Positions 1-7,838 of a stretch of DNA of 64,000 bases are shown here, piece by piece. The notes under the pieces are model-generated. The model was given only the letters and a program-made list of their open reading frames with translations, did not search any database and had not been told where the DNA came from. Within the stretch, counting starts at the first letter, position 1, and each line of letters begins with the position of its first letter. This DNA comes from Pseudomonadota bacterium (GTDB lineage Bacteria > Pseudomonadota > Gammaproteobacteria > Burkholderiales > SG8-39): the NCBI GenBank assembly GCA_021811085.1, contig JAJZPQ010000004.1:81450-145449 (forward strand). Direction: 5' to 3'. Made by a program: the position numbers and the translations under genes.

Positions 1-1361
1 GAGGCAATATCCTCGGCCGTAACACGATCGCGCCCGCCTATTACGGCGCGAGCGGCGGCGATGTCGATCGCGTCGATCGCCTTGTCTGGCTGCTGGCGTT
101 CCTTGACATAGCGGTTGGTGAGATTGACGGCTGCTTTGAGCGATGCCAAATCGAATTCGAGCACATAGCCGCTTGCAGCATGCTTGGCCGAAATGCGCGG
201 CGTGACGCCTTGCAGCACGCGGAGTGTCGCCTCCTCGGACAATTCGCCGATCTGCACTGGTGAAAATCGCCGCTCCAGCGCCGCGTCTTTTCGGATGAAG
301 CGGTCGAACTCGTCCTGCGTCGTGGCGCCGATGCAGTCGATCTCGCCGCGCGCAAGCGCCGGCTTCATGATCTGCGCCGCGTCGAGCGCTCCGCTGCCGC
401 CCCCCGCGCCGACAATCGTGTGAATCTCGTCGATGAACAGGATTACATCCGGCGCCTGCGACGCCTCGCGCACGATCAGCGCGATCCGTTCCTCGAACTG
501 GCCGCGCAGCGAAGTTCCACTCATCAACTCGCCCATCTGCAACTCGATAATGCGCTTGCCGCGCAGGATCGGCGGCACCACGCCCTGCGCGACGCGCCAG
601 GCCAGCGCCTCGACGATTGCCGTCTTGCCGACACCGGCTTCGCCGAGCAGGATCGGATTCGATTTCTGCGTGCGCGCCAGTACCGTGATCATCTGCTCGA
701 TCTCGCGCTCGCGCCCGATTGCGTCCGCAAGGCGGCCTTGCTCGGCGAGATTGCGAAGATCACGCCCCCACTCATCCAAGGTCGGCGTGGGGAAGGTCAC
801 CGGGATCGCCGTTTTCGGCTGGATTTTGGCGCCGGCGCCGGCGCCGACCGGCGGTGACGAAGGTGCGCCTGGTGGCGTCGGTGTAGCTGAAGGAGCGCTA
901 GCTGTCGCGGGACTTCGTCCGGGGAGACGGGTCGCATCGGCCGAGTTTTCCCGTGGTTCCGCGCCGTCAAGGGCGTTCAGCAATTTCTGGGTGACAACCC
1001 CCTGCGCCACGAGAAAACGTGCGAACAGGCTTTCGCCTTCGAGCAACAGGCTGCGCACGAGTACACGGGGAGTCAGTTCGCCTTCCGCCGCGGCGAGCGC
1101 AAGAATCGCCGTGAGTCGAGGTGTCGCGTCCGCCGAGGTCGAATACGATTGCCCGGTTCCGACTTCCTTGTCGAATGCGCGCATCAGCGTGGCCGCATCG
1201 ACGCCGATCTGCTTCAATGCCGCCACAAGCGGAGATGTCGCATCGCCGAGCGACGCAAGCGCCACGTGCTCAATGCCGACATGCCCATGCTGGAGGCGCT
1301 TTGCCTCGGCCAGAGCACTACTGCAAAGCACCGGACATTCACTCTCAAATCGCGCGAGCAC
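1..1361 (-). CDS. Clp-family (ClpA/ClpB type) AAA+ ATPase, C-terminus cut by window edge
   Basis: About 453 residues of the N-terminal part can be read; the frame is open to base 3 and continues beyond the window. A Clp N-domain (roughly residues 1-150) is followed by an Ala/Pro/Gly-rich linker (about 160-200) and the first AAA+ module. That module shows Walker A GEAGVGKT, Walker B ILFIDEIH, the pore-loop-like GAGGGSGALDAA region and sensor region IGATT. I place the start at a GTG at 1361: it follows a GGGAG four to five bases upstream and lies just inside an in-frame stop at 1395-1397. Clp ATPases are ring-shaped unfoldases or disaggregases. Without the second AAA+ module I cannot separate ClpA, ClpB and ClpV types. 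It lies 65 bp downstream of a Ser/Thr kinase gene and is probably co-transcribed, which suggests a dedicated rather than housekeeping role. Confidence 0.85.
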   Translation of the reverse strand, partial: MLARFESECPVLCSSALAEAKRLQHGHVGIEHVALASLGDATSPLVAALKQIGVDAATLMRAFDKEVGTGQSYSTSADATPRLTAILALAAAEGELTPRVLVRSLLLEGESLFARFLVAQGVVTQKLLNALDGAEPRENSADATRLPGRSPATASAPSATPTPPGAPSSPPVGAGAGAKIQPKTAIPVTFPTPTLDEWGRDLRNLAEQGRLADAIGREREIEQMITVLARTQKSNPILLGEAGVGKTAIVEALAWRVAQGVVPPILRGKRIIELQMGELMSGTSLRGQFEERIALIVREASQAPDVILFIDEIHTIVGAGGGSGALDAAQIMKPALARGEIDCIGATTQDEFDRFIRKDAALERRFSPVQIGELSEEATLRVLQGVTPRISAKHAASGYVLEFDLASLKAAVNLTNRYVKERQQPDKAIDAIDIAAARAVIGGRDRVTAEDIA

Positions 1362-1426
1362 TATTCTCCCTTCCAGGGGGAAATGTTCCCAAGTCTAACC
1401 TGCGGCTTTCAATGCGTCCGTAGCTG

Positions 1427-3130
1427 TCATTTCGCAGGTCCTTCCCTCATCGAAAGTGGCAGCGCAATGGTGCGGTTTTCGCGGGCACTTGAATTGTTCC
1501 GATCGAGTGTAAGAGCCCAATCGTACGCGTCGATTGCCTCCGCGTAGCGTTTTAGATCGCAAAGTGTGATGCCCTTGTTGCACCACGCAACGGCATCATT
1601 CTGGTCGATTTCAAGTACCCAATCATAAGCTTGGAGCGCCTCCTCGTAACGCTCTAGACCATAAAGCGCGTTGCCCTTTATAAACCAAGCAGCGGCATAA
1701 TTCTGATCGATCGCGAGCGCTTGGTCGCAGGCCCGGATCGCGTCCTTGTAACGCTTAAGATTCCAAAGTGCATTGCCCTTATTACCCCACGCCATCTTAT
1801 TGCTTTGGTCAATCGCGAGCGTCCGGTCGTAGGACTGATTTGCTTCCTCGTGGCGATTAAGAGCGTGAAGCGCATTGCCTCTGCTAAACCACGCACCAGC
1901 ATGATTCTGGTCGATCGTTAGCGCATGGTCATAGGCCTGGATCGCCTCGTTGTAACGATCGAGGCGGCCAAACGCGATGCCTTTAAAAAACCATGCAACG
2001 ACATGACTCTGGTCGAGCGCGAGCGCCCGGTCGCACGCCAATAGCGCTTCCTCGTAACGCTTCAGCGTCGCAAGCGAGTAACTCGCATCGATCCATTCGC
2101 CTGCGTCGAGCTCGATAGAAGAGAAGTCCAAGATCACCGCTTTTCCGGTCAGGCGGTGATACCATTCGGCGAAAAACGTGACGATCTCGTCCCAGTTCTG
2201 TGGTCGCGGCGCCGGATTTTTTGCGAGGCAACGCCGTACGAATTGATCTATCTCGCCGGGCAGGTCTGGAATAATGCTAGCCAATGCAGCGGGCGGACTT
2301 TCAAGGTGCGCTCGCTCCCAGTCGCGCTCGGTCAACGCCGGGAACAGCCGGTGCGCGGTGAACATTTCGAACAAGATGCAGCCGTAGGCATATATGTCGC
2401 TTCGCAGATCGAGCACCTCTCCGCGCCATTGCTCGGGCGACATGTACGCCGGCGTTCCCGCGTCGGACTGCGCCGCGTGCACGAGACCGAAGTCGGTCAC
2501 CATCGCCTTCCCATCGCCGTTGACAAGAATGTTGCCGGGCTTGAGATCGCGATGCACGAGGTTGGGCACCTTGCGCACCGCGTGCTGCATGCCTTGCGCG
2601 ATCTGCAAGGCCATCGCGACCCCCACCGGCAACGTTAGGCGGGCGTGACCGAGCCATCCGCGCAAATCGCCCTCCATGCCCTCCGGACCGCGCACGTACT
2701 CGGTAATGACGTAGGGGACGCGATTGAAGCGCTCGACCAGATAGGCGCGAACGATGTACGGATGCTTTTCCAGCGAAATCCAGACGCTCGCCTCGCTCTC
2801 GAACAGCGAGAGCACTTGCTTGTCGCTCGCGTGACGGGCGCGAACGGTCTTGGGCGCGCGCGGAAGCTTCGTCTGATGGTCGAAGCAGCCGTAGACCACG
2901 CCCAGCTCGCCATGATGTATGGCCGAAACCTCGTAGCGGTCTTCGATCTTGTCGCCCAGCTTGTAAAACTCGCTGGTATCGGGCTGCGCATTCGCTGCGT
3001 TGCGGGCAAGCCTCGATCGGTACCCTTCTTGTGCAAGGCGGGTCTTGTCGTCAGGCACTGCAGCGTCGACGCGCGCGACCCGCGTACGATAGGCTTCCCC
3101 GGCGAGTCGGGTAGCGTCGGCGGCGGTCAT
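1427..3130 (-). CDS. Ser/Thr protein kinase with C-terminal TPR array
   Basis: 567 residues. The kinase domain spans about 65-325: glycine loop GELGVVYG (74-81, degenerate), candidate ATP lysine K94 in APKTV, catalytic HRDLKPGN (193-200), DFG (213-215) and SPE (231-233), so it should be active. Six 34-residue TPRs follow at about 345, 379, 413, 447, 481 and 515. They are very alike (AW..KG.AL..L.RY.EA pattern), which points to recent expansion. No membrane segment is visible, so it is cytosolic. The N-terminus carries a motif twice, TRLAxExYRxRxAR at about 7-20 and 30-43. Bacterial kinases fused to TPRs usually signal through protein partners. The gene sits between a DUF2971-like gene (36 bp upstream) and a Clp ATPase (65 bp downstream), all on one strand. 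The start has AAGGAAG ten bases upstream. The substrate is unknown. Confidence 0.9.
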   Translation of the reverse strand: MTAADATRLAGEAYRTRVARVDAAVPDDKTRLAQEGYRSRLARNAANAQPDTSEFYKLGDKIEDRYEVSAIHHGELGVVYGCFDHQTKLPRAPKTVRARHASDKQVLSLFESEASVWISLEKHPYIVRAYLVERFNRVPYVITEYVRGPEGMEGDLRGWLGHARLTLPVGVAMALQIAQGMQHAVRKVPNLVHRDLKPGNILVNGDGKAMVTDFGLVHAAQSDAGTPAYMSPEQWRGEVLDLRSDIYAYGCILFEMFTAHRLFPALTERDWERAHLESPPAALASIIPDLPGEIDQFVRRCLAKNPAPRPQNWDEIVTFFAEWYHRLTGKAVILDFSSIELDAGEWIDASYSLATLKRYEEALLACDRALALDQSHVVAWFFKGIAFGRLDRYNEAIQAYDHALTIDQNHAGAWFSRGNALHALNRHEEANQSYDRTLAIDQSNKMAWGNKGNALWNLKRYKDAIRACDQALAIDQNYAAAWFIKGNALYGLERYEEALQAYDWVLEIDQNDAVAWCNKGITLCDLKRYAEAIDAYDWALTLDRNNSSARENRTIALPLSMREGPAK

Positions 3131-3166
3131 TGCGCGAAATCTTCCTTGGGCGTAACGAAATCTAGC

Positions 3167-4000
3167 TCATCTGGGAGATAGCCGAATGCTCGTGATAGAG
3201 CCAAAGATAGATAGATTATGGTCGCGAAGATATTCTTCGATCATCTCGCGCTTATACCGAGGGCAACGAGGATCAATTGCGACGGACTCCACAAAGTCGT
3301 CAGGAATATCGACGTACACGTGATCGCCATCCAGCCATGGAGCCGAATCCGTAAACGAGCCCTTTGATTCTGAGGGAGCCGCCAAACCGCATGTAACTAT
3401 TCCTCGAATCTCCCCTTCATGAATGAACGCTCTATCCTTCAGGGTGAAAAACTCAAAAATTTCCTTCCTTTTCTGATCCGTTAGAACTTGTTGAGAACGG
3501 CCCTTGCTGAGAATATCTTCATGCATACCACGGAGGTCCTCGTATAACACTTCCCTCACTGCCCCTACCTGCACAAACGCGTACGAGGAACCATCGGTCA
3601 GCCCAAAACGTTCAAATTGCGATTGCATACCGTTTCTACGCGCGAAATCATCGAGTGCGGCCTGAAGTTTTGCCACTGTGGAAGAGACTCGAACGCCGCA
3701 CCGATCCGCCGAGTACAACGACCAAAGCGCGACAGAATCTGCCTCGCGCGTCCAAGAGCAAACAAACGAGCCCTGTTTCAGGACGTTGTGGATACGCAGA
3801 ATATCCTCCTGACTCGCAATACCACTGTACGAGCCATCGTTCGACTCCACTGCTGCGCGCAGGGAGTTGTAAACAATTTCGAGCCCTTCGTTCCTGTCAG
3901 GGAAGGTAGAAGGAGCGGCAAAACGCAACCGCCGCTTGCGGATAGTATCTGCCAAGGCGAAGAAATCAAGAAACCGATAGATACGGGTGTCGGGATTCAA
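3167..4000 (-). CDS. DUF2971-like protein
   Basis: The reading frame is open back to 4195, but the first 60 or so residues look like chance translation. Recognisable protein starts at IYRFLDF. I prefer a TTG at 4000 (AGGGA nine bases upstream), giving 277 residues; an ATG at 4195 is the alternative. Family features I recognise are the opening YRFLDFFALADTIRKRRL, FAAPSTFPDRNE, CSWTREADSVALWSLYS and a late KDRAFIHEGEIRGI segment. DUF2971 proteins have no settled biochemical role but recur in accessory and defence-associated neighbourhoods. Base composition is visibly AT-richer than flanking genes, consistent with acquisition. Operon context: kinase and Clp genes follow closely. Confidence 0.7.
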   Translation of the reverse strand: MNPDTRIYRFLDFFALADTIRKRRLRFAAPSTFPDRNEGLEIVYNSLRAAVESNDGSYSGIASQEDILRIHNVLKQGSFVCSWTREADSVALWSLYSADRCGVRVSSTVAKLQAALDDFARRNGMQSQFERFGLTDGSSYAFVQVGAVREVLYEDLRGMHEDILSKGRSQQVLTDQKRKEIFEFFTLKDRAFIHEGEIRGIVTCGLAAPSESKGSFTDSAPWLDGDHVYVDIPDDFVESVAIDPRCPRYKREMIEEYLRDHNLSIFGSITSIRLSPR

Positions 4001-4376
4001 GGGGTTATTTCCCTGGTTCAGATTATTTGGGCGCAGCCCACGTCTTCCTTCGGCTAGAGATAGACGGCACCTCGTCGCGTAGCCCAAGTCGCTTGGCTCC
4101 CGCCAGTTGCTTCTGCAGCATATGCGCCGCGACACAACAGCCCGGACATGGTCACTCAGTCCGAAACATTGCGCCGCAATCCGGCCGACAGACACGGCGC
4201 GGAAATAGGCTGGGAATGGACCTGAATAGGCCAGAATCGGCCGGCTTCGCGACTCGAAGGGGATCGCTTACTGGACGGAATTATCGCGACATCATGTCGC
4301 GATTCGTGTCGCGATTCGGGGGTGGTCCTGGTCGAGGCACGCCGATCGCAACAAAGTGTCGGGATTACTGTCGCGA
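4001..4376. other. Intergenic stretch with TGTCGCGAT-type repeats
   Basis: No convincing gene is seen here. Open frames crossing it are shadows of neighbours or low-quality translation. The right half holds the palindrome and tandem repeats listed separately, plus a further TGTCGCGATC at 4369-4378 overlapping the end of the deaminase-fusion gene. The region must hold the promoter for the DUF2971-kinase-Clp group unless they are read through from the fusion gene. Confidence 0.6.
4283..4318. repeat. Perfect palindrome joined to a tandem 12-mer
   Basis: ATCGCGACAT and ATGTCGCGAT form a perfect 10-bp inverted repeat with a one-base centre (4283-4303). The right arm runs into two back-to-back copies of TGTCGCGATTCG (4295-4306 and 4307-4318). 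The site is upstream of the DUF2971-kinase-Clp genes, so a regulator operator is plausible. A fold-back or replication element cannot be excluded. Confidence 0.75.
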
Positions 4377-5870
4377 TCATGCCCGGACAACCTCGTATTT
4401 GGTCGCGGGCCCTTGCCCCCGACGGCGCAGCATGCCCAATTCAACGAAGTGCGTCAGATGCCGCTGTGCGGTGCGGGCAGTCACTCCCATGTGCTGGGCG
4501 TATTCGCTTTGCGTCGCAGTGGTTCGACCTGCGAGGAAAGACCAGCCCTTGCGTTCCTCGGACGTCAATTCGCGAAGCACCGCTTCGTCGAGCGTACGAG
4601 TCGCCCCTTCCGCCGTGCGATAGAGCGTCAGTACCAGATATGGGGCCTCCCACGCGAACCGGGGCAGCGGCAATCCCGCCGCTTCGGCACGACCTCTCAT
4701 GGACTTGAGCCCCAGTCCCCGCTCTTCGGCCAATTCCATTCTGGCGAAGACATAGTGCAGGACCGGGTTGCGGCTGAGCATTGGGGCGTCGAAGGACTGC
4801 ATCTGTTTCAACGTGATCGGTTCCACCGGCTTACCGGGGCTTTTCACTGTGATGGTGTCCGGCGTGACGACCAACTGGCACTTGGCGCCTTCGATCGCGT
4901 AGTCGCGGTGCACGAGCGCATTGACGACACCTTCGCGCACGAGTTCGAACAGCGCCTCGTTCGCCTGCCGTCGCCGCGCAGCAGAGCGCTCGATCGGGTT
5001 GGGCAGTTTGTCGCGCAGCCATTGAAGCGCCTGCTCGGGTGCGAGCACCTGCGGTCCGTCGAAGTCCTTCGGCTCTTCTGTCCCGTCGGCAAAGTGAATG
5101 GTGCCCAGCAGTCCGGCCTGAGGCATGACCGTTCTTGGCTCTTTGCCGAAGAGCAGAAGCCCGAAGCCCGTCGGAGTCGATTGCCCATTCTCTTGCTTGA
5201 GCAGGCCCTGCTGGACCAGACGACGGTGGAAGGCCGGCGAGCCCACCGTGTCACTGATCTTGGCGATGGTCCGATACTGCTTCATCGCTTCGGTCGAGAA
5301 GTCTTTCGTCTCGGCGGCGGCGAATGCCTTCTCCAGCGGGGACAGCGTGATGGTCTTCGGCTTCTTCTCTGCGCGCGCCGCCGCGGCCCTTTCGAGCGCC
5401 TGCTCGACGAACGCCTTGTTCGCCTTCTGGATCTCTTCCTGCAGGTCGCGGTCGAACATGTGCACCGTCACGCCGCTGTCCTGCAGATACTTGATCCCCT
5501 TACGGTCCACCGTCGGGTCGGGGTCTTCGATACCGATCCAGACTTTTTTGATCCGAGCGAGAACAATCCGCTCCGCGCAGCCCAGCTTCGGATGCCGGCG
5601 CGAACCGGGAGCGCAGGGTTCCAACGTCGCGAAGAGCATCGCGCCGTCGAGTTTCTTGTCCCGATTCTTCCGCTCCAGGAGCGCGTATTCGGCGTGGTCG
5701 CCGTCTCGCAACTCGCCTCGACTTGCAGTCTCGATGGTTCCATCGGGTTTCCAAAGGACCGCTCCCACCAAAGGGTTCGCCTTCCCGTCCGCGCGCGGTT
5801 CGGAGACGGACTGGCGCATGACCTCAATGGCCTGTTCCATGAGCTTCCGGGGATCGAGCTTGGCCATCAC
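4377..5870 (-). CDS. RibD-like deaminase fused to GHKL ATP-binding and winged-helix domains
   Basis: 497 residues from a GTG (ATG one codon later; GGGAG upstream). The N-terminal 150 residues are a cytidine-deaminase-fold module with zinc ligands HAE (59-61) and PC...C (85-86 and 98), closest in style to the RibD deaminase. Residues about 165-430 resemble the RecG-like/AlbA-type regulators with a HATPase_c_4 domain: N-box REGVVNALVHRDY (312-324), SPGKP (344-348), RNPVL (367-371) and ERGLGLKSM (383-391). The last 60 residues read as a winged helix-turn-helix (TQSEYAQHMGVTARTAQRH). The protein could act on a nucleotide or nucleic-acid base and sense or respond through the ATPase and DNA-binding parts. 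No reductase domain of RibD is present, so a riboflavin role is unlikely. It is preceded by an antitoxin-like remnant. Confidence 0.75.
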   Translation of the reverse strand: MMAKLDPRKLMEQAIEVMRQSVSEPRADGKANPLVGAVLWKPDGTIETASRGELRDGDHAEYALLERKNRDKKLDGAMLFATLEPCAPGSRRHPKLGCAERIVLARIKKVWIGIEDPDPTVDRKGIKYLQDSGVTVHMFDRDLQEEIQKANKAFVEQALERAAAARAEKKPKTITLSPLEKAFAAAETKDFSTEAMKQYRTIAKISDTVGSPAFHRRLVQQGLLKQENGQSTPTGFGLLLFGKEPRTVMPQAGLLGTIHFADGTEEPKDFDGPQVLAPEQALQWLRDKLPNPIERSAARRRQANEALFELVREGVVNALVHRDYAIEGAKCQLVVTPDTITVKSPGKPVEPITLKQMQSFDAPMLSRNPVLHYVFARMELAEERGLGLKSMRGRAEAAGLPLPRFAWEAPYLVLTLYRTAEGATRTLDEAVLRELTSEERKGWSFLAGRTTATQSEYAQHMGVTARTAQRHLTHFVELGMLRRRGQGPATKYEVVRA

Positions 5871-5897
5871 ACTGCACTCCCGATGAACCGCTGGGCC

Positions 5898-5990
5898 CTA
5901 AGAATCAGCGCATGCGCCGCGCCACAGCAGCCCGGCATCGCCCGCCACATGCGCAGTCGCATCGGGCAACTCGATCCGAATCGTTGTCAT
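5898..5990 (-). pseudogene. Short antitoxin-like ORF, truncated
   Basis: A 30-codon frame starts at an ATG with a very strong GAGGAGG seven bases upstream. The first 22 or so residues (MTTIRIELPDATAHVAGDAG) resemble the start of small type II antitoxins, which usually run to 60-90 residues. Here a TAG follows after an unrelated tail. It ends 27 bp before the deaminase-fusion start. Either it is a decayed antitoxin or a leader peptide coupling translation into the fusion gene. The family resemblance is from memory of sequence style only. Confidence 0.5.
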
Positions 5991-6154
5991 GGTAAAACCT
6001 CCTCAAGAACTAGCCGGGTCAACGGGCGGTCGCCTCTTAGGCGGTGGCACACACCTAAAATACGATCCTCATATGATAACTGAGCGCTGGATTTGACGAT
6101 AATTCAGATTTATTGGATCGCCGATTGTGATCCGAATCCGGAGCCAGTCGACGA

Positions 6155-6183
6155 CTTTAAGATCACAGATTGTGATCTTAAAG
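6155..6183. repeat. Perfect 13-bp inverted repeat, copy 1
   Basis: CTTTAAGATCACA and TGTGATCTTAAAG flank GAT. The core ATCACAGATTGTGATCTT recurs exactly at 6310-6327. No uridine run follows on either strand, so it is not a standard terminator. Confidence 0.8.
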
Positions 6184-6303
6184 CTGCGGCCTCCTCCCAA
6201 GCGATATATTGGGAAAGTCCACATTATCTCCCGCACACCGCGCACGGACATCTCCTGGAAATCCAGGTCTGGCGCGGCTTTCCAGCCCAATTGGCTTCGC
6301 GCA

Positions 6304-6330
6304 ATCAAAATCACAGATTGTGATCTTGAT
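6304..6330. repeat. Near-perfect 12-bp inverted repeat, copy 2
   Basis: ATCAAAATCACA and TGTGATCTTGAT flank GAT with one mismatch. It shares the 18-bp core of the copy at 6155. It lies about 70 bp past the end of glmM. Confidence 0.75.
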
Positions 6331-6401
6331 CCGAAGCATGCCGGCTTGGGCCAACATCGGCCCCATGTGCGAACCAAAGGATTGCCGACCGACGGGCTCA
6401 A

Positions 6402-7754
6402 TCAGGCTGCGGCGAGTCTAACCTTCTCCGCCAACATCGCCGCCAGGGATTCGACCTTGGCCCCATCCTCGCCCTCGACCATCACGCGCAACACCGGCTC
6501 GGTGCCGGAGGGCCGCAGCAGCACCCGCCCGGCCTTGCCCAAGTCGCGCTCGGCCGCTTCCTTGGCCTTGCCTACCGCCGCGCTCGCCTCCCAGTTAAAG
6601 CCTTTGGCGACCCGCACGTTCACCAGCTTCTGCGGATACAGACTCAGCTCGCCGCATAGTTCAGCCAGGGTGGAATCGCGCTCGCGCAGCGCCGTCAGCA
6701 CCTGCAACGCGGACACCAGAGCATCGCCGGTGGTGTGCTTGTCCAAACAGATGATATGGCCGGAATTCTCGCCGCCGAGCTGCCAGCCTTTCTCCTGCAG
6801 CAGCTCGAGCACATAGCGATCGCCGACTTTGGCGCGCGCAAACGCAATGCCGCAGCGCTCCAGGGCGCGCTCCAGCGCGAGATTGCTCATCAGGGTACCG
6901 ACCACGCCCGGCACCGGGCCCTGAGCCGCGCGCATGCGCGCGATCACGTACAGCAACTCGTCGCCGTCATAGGCGTCGCCGTGCGCATCCACCATCAGCA
7001 GGCGGTCGCCGTCGCCATCCAAGGCGATGCCGAGGTCGGCCTTATGCTGCTTCACCGCCAATTGCAGCGCCTGCGGGCTGGTGGCCCCTACGAGGTCGTT
7101 GATGTTCAGGCCGTCCGGACTGACGCCTATGGGAACTACATCGGCGCCAAGCTCGTGGAACACATGTGGTGCAATGTGATACGCAGCGCCGTTGGCGCAG
7201 TCGACCACGATCTTCAGGCCGCGCAAATCCAGTCTGTTGGGAAAGGTGCTCTTGCAGAATTCGATGTAGCGGCCGGCGGCATCGTCGATGCGCCGCGCCT
7301 TGCCCAATTCGGCCGAGGCGCGGCAGCGCATCGGCTGCGCGAGCTGCGCCTCGATCTGCGCTTCCACCGCATCGGGCAGTTTGTTGCCGTCGCCGGAAAA
7401 AAACTTGATGCCGTTGTCGGGGTAAGGATTGTGCGAGGCGCTGATCACCACCCCCGCCTGCAGGCGCAGCGCGCGGGTGAGATAGGCCACCGCCGGCGTC
7501 GGCATCGGGCCCGAGAGCATCACGTCGACCCCGGCCGCCGCAAATCCCGCCTCCAGCGAAGCCTCCAGCATATAACCAGAAATGCGCGTGTCCTTGCCGA
7601 TCAGCACAGCCGGCCGCATTCCCGCAGCCAGCTGCGCGCGGCGCGCCAACACCTCGCCCGCGGCATAGCCCAGGCGCACCATGAATTCCGGCGTGATCGG
7701 CGCCTCGCCCACGAGGCCGCGAATGCCATCGGTTCCGAAAAATTTTCTGGTCAT
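6402..7754 (-). CDS. glmM: Phosphoglucosamine mutase
   Basis: 450 residues, the usual length. It converts glucosamine-6-phosphate to glucosamine-1-phosphate in the cytoplasm for UDP-GlcNAc, hence peptidoglycan and lipopolysaccharide. The start [13 protein letters not shown], the phosphoserine loop SASHNP (105-110; the phosphorylated Ser should be 107) and the metal-binding DGDGDR are all present, as is the C-terminal phosphate-binding RPSGTEP. It follows folP, a common pairing. The 41-bp structured repeat lies just upstream, between folP and this start. Confidence 0.97.
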   Translation of the reverse strand: MTRKFFGTDGIRGLVGEAPITPEFMVRLGYAAGEVLARRAQLAAGMRPAVLIGKDTRISGYMLEASLEAGFAAAGVDVMLSGPMPTPAVAYLTRALRLQAGVVISASHNPYPDNGIKFFSGDGNKLPDAVEAQIEAQLAQPMRCRASAELGKARRIDDAAGRYIEFCKSTFPNRLDLRGLKIVVDCANGAAYHIAPHVFHELGADVVPIGVSPDGLNINDLVGATSPQALQLAVKQHKADLGIALDGDGDRLLMVDAHGDAYDGDELLYVIARMRAAQGPVPGVVGTLMSNLALERALERCGIAFARAKVGDRYVLELLQEKGWQLGGENSGHIICLDKHTTGDALVSALQVLTALRERDSTLAELCGELSLYPQKLVNVRVAKGFNWEASAAVGKAKEAAERDLGKAGRVLLRPSGTEPVLRVMVEGEDGAKVESLAAMLAEKVRLAAA

Positions 7755-7767
7755 TTAGAGCTTATTT

Positions 7768-7808
7768 CAAAATGAGGGGATATTTCCCCTCATACTCCCC
7801 TAAATCAG
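7768..7808 (-). repeat. 41-bp structured intergenic repeat, copy A
   Basis: It matches the copy at 10741-10781 at 37 of 41 positions. Its centre is a hairpin with 8-bp arms TGAGGGGA/TCCCCTCA and loop TATT; on the minus strand it is followed by TTTTG, so it could act as a weak intrinsic terminator or attenuator between folP and glmM. The outer base pair is T-A here and C-G in the other copy, a compensatory change. Confidence 0.8.
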
Positions 7809-7809
7809 G

Positions 7810-7836
7810 GGCCATTTCGGTAATTCTGAAATGGCC
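7810..7836 (-). repeat. Second hairpin adjoining repeat copy A
   Basis: GGCCATTTC and GAAATGGCC pair around a 9-base loop, immediately after the folP stop codon in the minus direction. Its sequence is unrelated to the hairpin in the same position beside copy B (10781-10802), but the layout is the same. Confidence 0.65.
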
Positions 7837-7838
7837 TC

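Larger units (their letters stand above)
5991..6401. other. Intergenic stretch between glmM and the accessory block
   Basis: No gene supported. It contains the ribosome-binding site of the short antitoxin-like ORF at its left edge and two hairpins sharing an 18-bp core, annotated separately. A third related half-motif, ATTGTGATCCGAA, lies at 6124-6136. This is the boundary between housekeeping genes and the accessory block. Confidence 0.6.

Noticed and set aside
433..1398. 321-codon plus-strand frame
   Set aside because: Antisense shadow of the Clp ATPase, whose Walker motifs read cleanly on the minus strand.
4356..6083. 575-codon plus-strand frame
   Set aside because: Antisense to the deaminase-GHKL fusion; composition is Arg/Leu-rich without motifs.
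6155..6183. CRP-type binding site
   Set aside because: Half-sites TCACA and TGTGA are in reversed order with a 3-base centre, unlike TGTGA-N6-TCACA.
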